Source: Candidatus Poribacteria bacterium
GTDB taxonomy: Bacteria > Poribacteria > WGA-4E > GCA-2687025
Assembly (NCBI GenBank): GCA_016866785.1
Contig: VGLH01000033.1
Coordinates: 1 to 34,165, forward strand
Direction of reading: 5' to 3'
Length of the DNA stretch: 34,165 bases
In this document: positions 24,235 to 33,600 of the stretch, one piece after another
Layout: each line of letters starts with the position of its first letter
Numbering within the stretch: the stretch's first letter is position 1
Program-made: the position numbers and the translations under genes
Notes under the pieces: model-generated
Seen by the model: the letters and a program-made list of their open reading frames with translations, nothing else
Database searches by the model: none
What the model was told of the DNA's origin: nothing

Positions 24235-25655
24235 TCGCGCCCATCGTCCTGAACGCCGAGCTGCTTCATCTTCCGGTGGAGCGCCGTTCGACCGATTCCG
24301 AGCTGTCGCGCGGCGTGCGTGCGGTTCCCACCGTTCTGGCGCAGCACGTGCTCGATCAGGAGGCGCTGGAACTCATCGGTAGCGGCTTCCATCGATGGGC
24401 GCGACATGGACGCCAGGAAGCTCTCGATGCCGTTCCCAGAGGCGGCCCTGCCGGTCGGGGCATGTTCGCCGTCCGGTATGTCCTGGGTTCGAATGATCGA
24501 ACCGGAAGCGCGGACACACGCCATCTCGACCGCGTTCTCGAGCTCGCGGACGTTCCCATCCCAACGGCGCGACGTGAGCTCACGCATTGCGTCCGCGTCG
24601 AAGCCGGCAATCGATTTGCCGATTCTCCGCGCGTAGAGCCGCAGAAAGTGCTCCGCCAAACGCGGGATGTCCTCGCGTCGCTCCTCGAGCGATGGAACGC
24701 GGATGACGGCTCCGGTGAGGCGGTAGTAGAGGTCTCGGCGGAAGCTGCCCAGCTCGACGGCGTCGGCGAGCTGGCGGTTCGTCGCCGCGATGATGCGGAC
24801 GTCGGCTTTCGCGACGTCGCTGCCGACTCTCTGGATCTCCTTGAGCTCGATGGCGCGGAGCAGCTTCGGCTGAACGTCGAGGGACACTTCCCCGATCTCA
24901 TCGAGGAAGAGCGTGCCTCCCTCCGCCTCCATGAACCGTCCGGGTCGGGCATCCACTTCCGTCGCCACGCGCCTGCCGATGCCGAAGAGCTCGGCTTCCA
25001 GGAGTTGTTCGGGGATCGCGCTGCAGTTCACCGGCACGAACGGACCGTTGGCGCGCGCGCTGTTCGCATGGATCGTTCTCGCGACGAGCTCCTTCCCGGT
25101 TCCGCTGTCGCCGACGATCAGCAGGTCGAGCTCGGTTCTGGCGACGCGTCCGATGGTTCGCATCACCTCGATCATGACGGGACTGGCTCCGATGATCGGC
25201 GTGAGCGTCTCGGCTCCGTCGACCGGCTCTGGCACGCTCTCCCGCGGCGCGCGCCGTTCGCTCAGGATTTCCCGGAGTGTCGCCACGAGGCGATCGCCGT
25301 CGATGGGCTTGATGAGATAGTCGCGTGCGCCGGTGAGACTGGCGCGCAGAGCGGTGTCCGCCGAGCTGTTGCCGGTGATGATCAGGACGTCGGCTGGCGG
25401 CGTCTGCGCTCGCCCTGCGTCCAGGACACGCAGACCGCCGTGCTCGTCGCGAACGTTCGCGGAGTCCGGCATCCACAGGTCGGCGATCACGACGTCGAAG
25501 GGCGTCGAAGCGTCGCGCAGTTTGGCGAGGGCTGAATCGCGGTCGTAGGCGATTTCGACGTTGACATCCAGATCCGTCTCCATGCGGAGACACTGAACGA
25601 TGTAGTGGCAGGTGTCGTGGTTGTCGTCGGCTACGAGGATCCGCGACGCTGACAT
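24231..25655 (-). CDS. NtrC-like response regulator (REC-AAA+-Fis HTH) with degenerate GAFTGA loop
   Basis: The 474-residue cytosolic protein starts at ATG 25655. Its receiver domain (1-125) has the acidic pair Asp10/Asp11 and phosphoacceptor Asp59 (VVIADLWMPD), plus the conserved Lys in YLIKPID. The AAA+ domain has Walker A GDSGTGKE (182-189), Walker B TLFLDEIGE (248-256), FRRDLYYRL and GNVRELENAVE. A C-terminal Fis-type helix-turn-helix follows (LRQNGGNRTHAARQLGI). The sigma-54-contacting loop, normally FGHxxGAFTGA, reads FGIGRRVATEV (224-234), so the GAFTGA motif is lost and the loop is one residue shorter. It lies 51 bases after the CHASE2 kinase gene and is its likely partner. Confidence 0.93.
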   Translation of the reverse strand: MSASRILVADDNHDTCHYIVQCLRMETDLDVNVEIAYDRDSALAKLRDASTPFDVVIADLWMPDSANVRDEHGGLRVLDAGRAQTPPADVLIITGNSSADTALRASLTGARDYLIKPIDGDRLVATLREILSERRAPRESVPEPVDGAETLTPIIGASPVMIEVMRTIGRVARTELDLLIVGDSGTGKELVARTIHANSARANGPFVPVNCSAIPEQLLEAELFGIGRRVATEVDARPGRFMEAEGGTLFLDEIGEVSLDVQPKLLRAIELKEIQRVGSDVAKADVRIIAATNRQLADAVELGSFRRDLYYRLTGAVIRVPSLEERREDIPRLAEHFLRLYARRIGKSIAGFDADAMRELTSRRWDGNVRELENAVEMACVRASGSIIRTQDIPDGEHAPTGRAASGNGIESFLASMSRPSMEAATDEFQRLLIEHVLRQNGGNRTHAARQLGIGRTALHRKMKQLGVQDDGRD

Positions 25656-25706
25656 CGCGCTGGACCTTGTGATCTCGTGATGGAACGGGCGATGGCGGCG
25701 AGCCTT

Positions 25707-27593
25707 TCAGGACTGCGTAGCGGCGCGTGCTCGCGGCAACACGACCTCGAACGTCGTGCCCGCCCCGATTCGGCTCTCCACCCGAATATCGCCCCGGTGC
25801 GCGGTGACGATGTTCCTGGCGTTCAGCAGACCGAGACCGAGTCCGCGCGCTTTGGTCGTGTGGAACGCGTCAAACACGTGCGCCAAGCGATCAGCCTCGA
25901 TGCCGACGCCGGTGTCCGTGACGCGGATGGCGACCGTTCCAGCCGTCGGCTCTGCGTAGGCGAGAGTGAGGATACCACCCTCGGGCATCGCCTGCATCGC
26001 GTTCCGGATCAAGTTCGTGAACACGACGCGCATCGTCGCGCCGTCGATGTCCGCCAGGGCGCGATCCTGGGGGGCGATGCGTCGAGTCGATACGCCCTGC
26101 TCAGCGAGCTCGGGTTCCATGCTGTCGGCGACCTCCGCCGCCACCTCCCACGCGTCGCCTGGCATTGTCTCCGGGGGTCCGCCGCCGAAGTAAGCTAGAT
26201 CATTGTCCACCATGTCCGACAGGCGCTGGGTTCGTCGGATGATCGTGTCCATCTCGGAGCAGATGGCGTCAGGATTCGATGCCATCCCGAGCGGATCGCC
26301 TCGCTCGAAGTTGCGGCGCACGATGTCGGCAGGAGCGCGGATCGACTGGAGGACGTTGCGCACTTCGTGGCGGACCTGCGCCGCCATGACGCCGAATGCA
26401 GCTTCCCTCTCGGATGCCACGGCGCGCAGATGTGCCGCCTCGAGTCGCGCGGCGTCCAGCGCGAACGCCCATACGAGCGCCGAGAGCCCGATGACCGCGA
26501 CCGGTGCGACGATGGGGATCCAGACTCGCCAAATCTCGAACGCCGCGACGGCGACGAGGACGTGACCAGCGACAGCCGCGCCGCCAAGTACGAGAACGCG
26601 TCGCGACGTGAGAGCCGAAGCGCGGATGCCGAAGACCGCCGTGGCGCTCAACGCAGCCCACAGGACGATGGCGAAGATCGACGTCAGCGGCGTCAACGGG
26701 CGGTTGGATTCGTCAACGAGAAGCGAGTTGGTCGCGACGGCACGAGCTTCCAGAGCGTTGAGTCTGCCGAATGGGGACGGCAGACTGGGAACGGTCGGGG
26801 AATCGTCGACGCCGACGAGGACCCAACGATCTTCCACGGTCTTCCTGACGCTCGTGGCGTTCTCGCTGAGGACGTCCACGAACGACAGAGCCGGCAGAGC
26901 GGGCATTTCGCTCGAAAGCAGCAGGCGTCCTCGGTCGTCGAGATGTCGAGCGAGCTGTTCGGGTGGGACGCCGCGAGCCCGCGATGCGAGCAGCAGTTCC
27001 AGCCCGTAGACGGGCCCGCCGGTCACTCGATCGATCGCCTTCTCCTGCGCGTGGCGATAGACGCCGTCCTCGCGGCTCAGCACGATGGCGCTGAACGACG
27101 TCACGGGGTCTCCGGCTGCCATCTCCGTCGGCACGCGCTGCCATTCGCCGACTTGAGGCGGCTTCCTGGACGAAGCAGTATCCGTGAACGCGTACGGGCG
27201 AACGATGAAAAGGGGAACCCCGGGGGTGAGAGCGTCGTCCGTCGGGTCTTCGCGCGTGAACTGGATCGCGAACATGACGCCCTTGGCGCCAAGGAACTCC
27301 AGACGGGAAACCAACGCCGAGTAGACCTGGTGGGGCCACGGGAAGGGCCCCAGTGCCTCCTCGCTGCGGGCGTCGATGGTCACAATCGCCAGGTCTGGCG
27401 CGACGGCGGCGGGACGTCTCGCCTTGAGACGAGCCCGAAGGTCGTAAGCTCGGTACTCCAACGGAGACAAGAGCCCGAGTGCCTCAAGCATCACGCACAG
27501 GATCAGGGATGCGAGCAGCCATGTGGCTGCCTGCCTGCCGATGATCGGGCGTTCACGCGAGACCGAAGAGCGGCCGCTCGCGGAGGTGTTCAC
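25707..27593 (-). CDS. CHASE2-domain sensor histidine kinase
   Basis: The 628-residue protein is read from GTG 27593, which overlaps the upstream TGA as GTGA; an upstream start at 27638 is less likely. A transmembrane helix (residues about 21-37) precedes a large extracytoplasmic CHASE2 domain (about 40-300), recognisable from EYRAYDLRARLKAR, LAIVTIDARSEEALGPFPWP and the membrane-proximal LNALEARAVATNSLL. Three closely spaced helices follow (about 305-380). The kinase core has His409 (VRHEVRNVLQSI), the N box NLIRNAMQAMPEGG (about 528-541), G1 TDTGVGIE, F box FDAFHTTKA and G2 GLGLGLLNARNI. It would phosphorylate the response regulator encoded next. The extracytoplasmic ligand is unknown; the FecR-like protein encoded upstream is a candidate partner. 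Confidence 0.93.
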   Translation of the reverse strand: MNTSASGRSSVSRERPIIGRQAATWLLASLILCVMLEALGLLSPLEYRAYDLRARLKARRPAAVAPDLAIVTIDARSEEALGPFPWPHQVYSALVSRLEFLGAKGVMFAIQFTREDPTDDALTPGVPLFIVRPYAFTDTASSRKPPQVGEWQRVPTEMAAGDPVTSFSAIVLSREDGVYRHAQEKAIDRVTGGPVYGLELLLASRARGVPPEQLARHLDDRGRLLLSSEMPALPALSFVDVLSENATSVRKTVEDRWVLVGVDDSPTVPSLPSPFGRLNALEARAVATNSLLVDESNRPLTPLTSIFAIVLWAALSATAVFGIRASALTSRRVLVLGGAAVAGHVLVAVAAFEIWRVWIPIVAPVAVIGLSALVWAFALDAARLEAAHLRAVASEREAAFGVMAAQVRHEVRNVLQSIRAPADIVRRNFERGDPLGMASNPDAICSEMDTIIRRTQRLSDMVDNDLAYFGGGPPETMPGDAWEVAAEVADSMEPELAEQGVSTRRIAPQDRALADIDGATMRVVFTNLIRNAMQAMPEGGILTLAYAEPTAGTVAIRVTDTGVGIEADRLAHVFDAFHTTKARGLGLGLLNARNIVTAHRGDIRVESRIGAGTTFEVVLPRARAATQS

Positions 27594-28471
27594 GGCGCTG
27601 GAACGGGGCGCCCCGTCACCTGTTCCTCGGCGTACCACGCCTCCAAGAAGGTCCTGGATGCGGGCGTTGCGCAGAGAGGCAGCAATAGACGGTCTTCATC
27701 CCCGATCCGGTAGAGCGCTTGGTTGGCGGTGAGTTGGCTGGCGGAACGGGACACAACTCCCAGGTCGATCACGACGACGGGCCTCTGGCGCGCATCGATG
27801 TCTCGCGTGATACGGAGCCCCAAACGCTGGAGCACACTCACCAGCAGATACGCGTCGTCGAACGATTCGCCAACGCCACTGCTGTTCTCAGTCGCCCCCC
27901 GAACCGCCTCGAAGGTAGCTCTCGTCTTGGCGAAGACCGACGACGGATACATGGAATCCGACGTCAAGCTGTCGTCCGCCCTCTCCGATGCTTCAAGAGC
28001 GAGCCGCTGGCTCAACGCGCTCGGAGACGGCGTGAATCGCAGCCAGCGTCCTGCCTCTGCACGAGACATGGGGCGCTCGTCGTCGTCGGAGTCGCCGCGG
28101 ACCGGGTCGCCGGCTGGCAGCGCGTCCACCGAACCGGGCTCCGATGCTGCTGCACCGATGCGCCTGCCCTGAGTTCGACCGACTTGTGCGGCCGCTTCGC
28201 TGACCAGGTCCTTCGCAGACGACTCCCGGGCTCCTGTCAGCAGCGGGAGCCCACGCCCGTTGGCATCGGCGATCCTCAACAGAGCCATAGGAGGCATTCG
28301 GACCAGATCGGCGGATTCCAGGCTGTCGCCCGCGCGTATGAATGTCCAGCGGTTGGAGCCCTCACGCAGCACCTCGTTCCGGCCGAAGCTGAAGAGAACC
28401 TTGGGAAGCGTGTCTGCACGCAGCGCTGACGTGACGATGAACGCTGCGAGAAGGGCGATGACGGACCTCAT
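27590..28471 (-). CDS. Exported FecR-like protein with degenerate transglutaminase-like C-terminus
   Basis: The 293-residue protein is read from ATG 28471 (MRSVIALLAAFIVTSALRA, a signal peptide with likely cleavage before DTLPK), nine bases after AGAGG. Residues about 25-90 look FecR-like: FSFGRNEVLREGSNRW, IRAGDSLESADLVRMP, MALLRIADANG. A charged, low-complexity linker occupies about 95-150. Residues 195-282 match the pattern of the transglutaminase-like domain of the upstream gene: GESFDDAYLLVSVLQRLGLR against GDCDDMTVLVASLLESVGVR, and LLLPLCATPASRTFLEAW against AWIPLETTRIMDGFAAAW. The catalytic Cys position here is Ser/Phe and the His region reads RQRPVVVID, so it cannot be an active enzyme. 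A binding or adaptor role with the CHASE2 kinase is an inference. Confidence 0.75.
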   Translation of the reverse strand: MRSVIALLAAFIVTSALRADTLPKVLFSFGRNEVLREGSNRWTFIRAGDSLESADLVRMPPMALLRIADANGRGLPLLTGARESSAKDLVSEAAAQVGRTQGRRIGAAASEPGSVDALPAGDPVRGDSDDDERPMSRAEAGRWLRFTPSPSALSQRLALEASERADDSLTSDSMYPSSVFAKTRATFEAVRGATENSSGVGESFDDAYLLVSVLQRLGLRITRDIDARQRPVVVIDLGVVSRSASQLTANQALYRIGDEDRLLLPLCATPASRTFLEAWYAEEQVTGRPVPAP

Positions 28472-28494
28472 TGGCGTTTCCTCTGCGTCTCGTC

Positions 28495-30543
28495 TCACGG
28501 TGCGCTGTTTAGCAGCGACCGCACCGCTTCGACGAGCCATGGATCATCTAAGCACTCGCGGATCGAACGTTTCAGTTCGCGACTTGAGACACTGACTGCC
28601 ACCGGAGACACCTCGGGTCGGGCTGAGCCGTATCGATCCCATGCCTCACGGGTCGTTGTGCTTCCCAATACCGGTTCGCGCAACTGAGCGATGCCGTCGC
28701 GCCAGGCAGCGGCGAAGCCGTCCATGATCCGCGTGGTCTCCAATGGGATCCACGCATAGCCGTTGACTGCCGCGACGAGCGCATCCGCGTTGCGCTCCTG
28801 CGCCTCCTCTAGCGTGATCCCGCCCGGGTCGAAAGCCATCAGCACATGTCCCCGTTGCTGGATCAGCGCCGTCCGAACGCCGACCGACTCCAGCAGCGAC
28901 GCGACGAGGACAGTCATATCGTCGCAGTCGCCTACAGGTCTGGCGTCAGCCTGTGCCGCAACGAGGGCCCCGAGCACCTCTGCTGGGTATTTGATAGCAT
29001 CAATCGTGCCACTGCCGCTAGGCAGATTGGGGTCGTTGCCGTATGCCAGGCGCCGTAGCGCGCACGAGACCGAGATGGCTCGCGCGATATTCGTCGGCAG
29101 TCGTTCGAGTCCGTTTGGCGGAACCGATGCGAGCACGGACTCAGCGAACCGCCGTACCGTCGGATCGGTCGATGTGACGAACACGCCGAGTTTCGCTATG
29201 TCGTCGATCAGCAGCTCGTTCTTCCCGTGGAGCACGGCGTTCGCCCGTGCCAGGGCGCGCCGTCGTCCTGTGTTCTGAACGTCTGCGACTTCGACACGCA
29301 CTTCCACAGGTCGTGCTGCGCGGACCTCCATCGCTCGTGGGCTGAGGAGAAGCTTCTGCATTGGGACGATGACCCGAGAGCCTGGCTCGATGACGACGCC
29401 ATCGACGACCTCGGTTCCCAACCGACTGGTGAACTCGTCGATCCACACTCGGGCAGCGATTCGCACCGGCTTGTCGCCGTCGTTCCGAAGCACGAGGCGT
29501 CCGAGCCTGTCATCGAGTTGGAGAGCAGCCAATGGCGCATCCGTGTCCAGCCGCTCGCTCGACAGATCGCCAGAGGGCATCGCGTAGTGCTCGGTGAGGG
29601 CTGGATACAGTTCCGCGAACTCGATTCGCTCGATCTCAACGGGAGGGACGCGGTACGGAGCGCTGACCGCCAGTCCCGCGTAGGTCGTCGGACCCAGGTC
29701 CGGCGAGAGAGTGACGGCGGCTGCCAACTCGCCCCATGCGCGGCGGTAAGCGGCGCCGATAGACATTGTCGGTCTATCCCTTCGCCAGTCGGGCACGGAG
29801 ACGCCAGCGCGTATGGCGACCCCCCGAATCGGCGTCATTTCGAGCCCGGAACGAATGCCCCCGCCAACGTCCAACTCGACCGTCAGGAAGTCCGTGGAGT
29901 ATTGCGCACCCCAGACCACCACACGGGGCGAGGCTCGGCGTGGTTTGCCATCGCTCAGCCGGACCCAGGCGCCCGGGAGCCATTTGCCATTCTGGAACGA
30001 CATCCAGTTGCGGGCAGTCGCCGCAACCATGATCCCATCTGCCAGACGCAATCGGACGCCGACATCCGAGCTCCAACCGGTCGCGGTTCCCAAGTCTGTG
30101 CCGTCCATAGCCGCGCGCGCGCTCCGGAAACTGATTCCCGCACCGGTTCCGAGCCTGTCATGTAGCTTGAGACCGTATGCAAGTCGCGCTGTGTCTTGGT
30201 CGAACCGGATCTCGTCGTCAGCGGCGGCGACTCGCAGCCATTCCATCCCAAGCGCCCGGCGTTCCGAGAGTGGCATGACACCGGCAGCGTGCTGAGTTCG
30301 TATGAGCCCGAATCGGTTGGCTGTCGACGCATCTGCCGAATACTCGGCGAGATCGACGATGCTTGCAGGATTGTGACCCACGTCGCTCGCCGATTGCGAC
30401 GCAGCGACGCCTGTGCCGCCCATGCCGATGGATCGCACGCCTGTCGTGAACTCGGCGTCGAATGGCGCGGCATGCGTCAAGACCGCGACGCACCACAGGA
30501 CGCATCGCAGCCAGCGCGACGCGCCTGTAGCGGAATGACGCAC
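28495..30543 (-). CDS. PorV/UPF0164-like outer-membrane barrel fused to a transglutaminase-like domain
   Basis: The 682-residue protein is read from GTG 30543, five bases after GAGGAA. A signal peptide (WLRCVLWCVAVLTHAAPFDA) precedes a beta-barrel region (about 30-300) opening with GVRSIGMGGTGVAASQSASD and HNPASIVDL, the start of PorV/UPF0164-type barrels; alternating strands continue (ALGMEWLRVAA, GTGAGISFRSARA, VAIRAGVSVPDW, MSIGAAYRRAWGELAAAVTL). Residues about 345-425 look Ig-like. Residues about 490-640 are a transglutaminase-like cysteine domain with Cys540 (PVGDCDDMTVLVASLL), His566 (QQRGHVLMAF) and an acidic residue near Glu602 (AWIPLETT). PorV is a shuttle protein of type IX secretion, which fits the sorting tails nearby. 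A barrel with a fused transglutaminase domain is unusual. The gene ends 23 bases before the FecR-like gene. Confidence 0.8.
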   Translation of the reverse strand: MRHSATGASRWLRCVLWCVAVLTHAAPFDAEFTTGVRSIGMGGTGVAASQSASDVGHNPASIVDLAEYSADASTANRFGLIRTQHAAGVMPLSERRALGMEWLRVAAADDEIRFDQDTARLAYGLKLHDRLGTGAGISFRSARAAMDGTDLGTATGWSSDVGVRLRLADGIMVAATARNWMSFQNGKWLPGAWVRLSDGKPRRASPRVVVWGAQYSTDFLTVELDVGGGIRSGLEMTPIRGVAIRAGVSVPDWRRDRPTMSIGAAYRRAWGELAAAVTLSPDLGPTTYAGLAVSAPYRVPPVEIERIEFAELYPALTEHYAMPSGDLSSERLDTDAPLAALQLDDRLGRLVLRNDGDKPVRIAARVWIDEFTSRLGTEVVDGVVIEPGSRVIVPMQKLLLSPRAMEVRAARPVEVRVEVADVQNTGRRRALARANAVLHGKNELLIDDIAKLGVFVTSTDPTVRRFAESVLASVPPNGLERLPTNIARAISVSCALRRLAYGNDPNLPSGSGTIDAIKYPAEVLGALVAAQADARPVGDCDDMTVLVASLLESVGVRTALIQQRGHVLMAFDPGGITLEEAQERNADALVAAVNGYAWIPLETTRIMDGFAAAWRDGIAQLREPVLGSTTTREAWDRYGSARPEVSPVAVSVSSRELKRSIRECLDDPWLVEAVRSLLNSAP

Positions 30544-30601
30544 TGACGTTCCTCGACGGTGAAGCGGCGGTCAGCAACGGACCCGAGGCGTCGCCCACGG
30601 G

Positions 30602-33600
30602 TCACGGAGCCCAAACTAGCACAAGGCGGGTCGCCTCGGCAAAGCGCGTTCCGACGTACACGACGTAGATTCCGTTGGGGACCACATCTCCGTCGTCGTC
30701 TTTGCCGTCCCAGTCGATTGCGTGTTCGCCAGGACGCAGGTCCGAATCGAGGAGCCGACGTACGAGCCTGCCGTTCCCGTGGTAGATGCGGATACGCGTC
30801 GGCGATTCCTTAGCCAGGCGGAACGATACGACCGTCGATCCCGGCAGGTTCCCGCCGGATGGTGAAAACGCGCGCGGTTGGCTGCGGAGCCGGAGGGCGT
30901 CGTCTCCGGAGATGGGCGGCGTACGCCCCCCGTTCAGGACGGCGTACGTCCCGAACGAGGATATGCTGGCTCGGACCGCGCCTCCCGATACGGTTCCGCC
31001 GAGCCATTGCCATTCCTGCGTCACGGCGTTCCAGCGCGCGATTGCGCTGTCGAGCGGCGCATCGGGCGGCAGATGGAACTCGAGCATCGCTGGCTTCCGA
31101 GAGTCCAGCGACGCATCGACCGGCGAGAGAGTGTATACCATCAAGGCGTTGCCAGACGCGACGGGCGCGGGATTGATGGTGATGGCGATAGAAGACGAGA
31201 GCGACTTCGGCGGCACGCGCAGAGCGACGACTCCGTCCGCGCTCACGAGACGCGCACCGGCGTCCGCCGCGACGGGCGCGACCACATCGACCGCGGCAAT
31301 CGACGTGGCGCTCTGTCCGACGACGTCGGTCGCCGTAAGCCGCACGATGGCTTTGCCGGTGATTCCCGTCGTGTCCCACGACGCGAGGCGCCCGTCGATG
31401 ACGGCTGTGGAAACGCTATCCGTGACAGGGTTCCACGTCTCCCCGTCGGCGAGACGCCAGTCGATGCGATACGACGCGAAGTGACGATCCGTGGCGGTGC
31501 CCGCCATCGTCACGATGCCGGACACCTGTGAGCCCGAAACCGGCGAGCGAAGGGATGCCGTAGGACGACTCCGGTCGACGGCGAGTGCCACCACCGCCTC
31601 GGACTCCAGACCGACCGCATCGCGAACACGCAATCGCAGCGAGACCGGGCCCTCTGAGCCCTCGGTGTTCCACTGCCCCAGTACCCCTTGGGTTACACCG
31701 TCGCCCGATGTGCGCGCGGAGATCGGGTGATCGACGCCGTCCGGCGTGGCATAGAGCAGTCGATACTCGGCGAAGTGGCTGTCGCTGGCTGTCCCGACGA
31801 CGGTCACCACGCCGGTGACGATGCCGCCACCCTCCGGGCTGATGATCTGCGCCCTCGGCAGAGCTGCGTCGAGCGACACCTGCCGGACCTGCGGGGCCAT
31901 CTCGTGTCCAGCGGCGTCGGTTGCCAGCAATCGCAGGAGGACGTCGCCGTCCAGTGTCGGCACAGTCCAGAACGTGGATGCTCTGCCGTCGGACGTGGCG
32001 GAACCTGACGCTGCCGGGAGCCAGTCAGACGCCGACGGCGTCAGCGAAGTGGAGTATTCGAACCGGAATGTGATTGGGCTGTCGTCGCGTATGACGGCTT
32101 CAATCGGGATTGTGCCGCGTCCCGAGTAGAGCTGTGCTGGTGACGGGAGAGGAAACGACACGAGAATCGGCGGCGTGTTGTCGATGCGGATGACGAGTGG
32201 CGGAACCGGCGCAATGGTCTCGTAGCCCGCGTCATCGATCGCGCGGACCCGCAACTCGTAGGTGCCGTCCGCCACGCGCGTCGTGTCCCACTCCGACAGC
32301 ACGCCTCCGGTAACAGCGGCGGAACCGAATCCGACGCCTGCCCACGGCTCGGACGCACTGCGACGCGCCTCGACCACGAACCCGACGAGCGTCTCGTCCG
32401 ACGCGGTGCCGACGACGCGCACCACGCCGCTCAGTACGCTGTCAGATGCGGGCGCGGAGACCTGCACGATCGGACGAGCCCCTGGGTTCGACGCAGCGAG
32501 GCCCTGCGACGCTTGCCCCGCGTTGCCCGCCAGATCGTGCGCCACGACGCGCACCTCGACGGACGCGTCCAGCGGGGTGGTGTCCCAACTGGCTGCGATG
32601 GATGCACGACCGCCGGCTCCGAGTGGCAGGTCGCCCGCTTCGATGTTGCGCCATGCCCCGTCCGCGCTGGTACGGTATTCGACGCGGTATGACGACAGGT
32701 TGGCGTCCACGAGCTCCGCTCGGACGAGGACGCGTCCCGATACCGGCGACACCATCGGCTCCAGCGTCACCACCGGGATCGTGTTGTCTACGACCAGCGA
32801 CAGCACGCGCGACCGCTCATGGCGGACATCGTTGGGTCCATCGAGCCGATCCCAGACCGCCAAAGACAACTCGTACTCCCCGTCCTCGACGTTCCGGGTG
32901 TCCCACTCGGCGAGCACGCCGTCCCGCACCGCTCGATCCGACTGAACCGGGTTCGCGCCCGGGATCCGGACCATGTAGCCCTCGAAGTCCGTCTCGTCGT
33001 ACGCCCTCCCCCGGAGTTGCACAACGCCGGCGACGTGGCTTCCGCCGGATGGGAACGCGATCTCCGCGTACGGCGGCGATACGTCGGCGTAAAACACCGT
33101 CCGTGCAGGCGTGGGATCCGCCATGCCGTCACGGTTCACCGCTGCGACTTCGAAGAGGATCGGGCGACCAGGCGCCAAGCCGGACAGAAATACGCTCGGC
33201 TCCGCCTGAGGCGCGGACCACGCGCCGCCGTCGAGACGGATGGCGTACCGAATCTGGTCGGGCGGGGTCGTCACGTCGCCGCCGGTGAAAGAGATGCGCG
33301 TCGCAGTCTCGCCGATGATCCCGCGCGGTGCTTCGAGCAGTCTCGTCTGCGGCAATGAGGTGGATGCTCGGTGTCGGAGTAGTCCTGAATCCCCGATCCC
33401 GCTGAACCAGAGGTCGCCGTTCACCGACTGAGCGACGGACAGGACTCCAGTAGAAGGGACGCCGTCGGCGGCTGTGAATTGGCTCCACTGCCGGATCGGG
33501 TCCCAGTGCGCGATGCCTTCGTCGAGGGCTGCCCATACCGTGCCGTCCGTGCTGTCCTCGATCAGAGCGCGCACCGAGTTGCCGGGCAAGCCGTCGGCGC

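Noticed and set aside
23067-25535. Plus-strand frame of 822 residues
   Set aside because: Runs out of frame through the MetE-like gene and antisense to the regulator gene; no protein-like motif.
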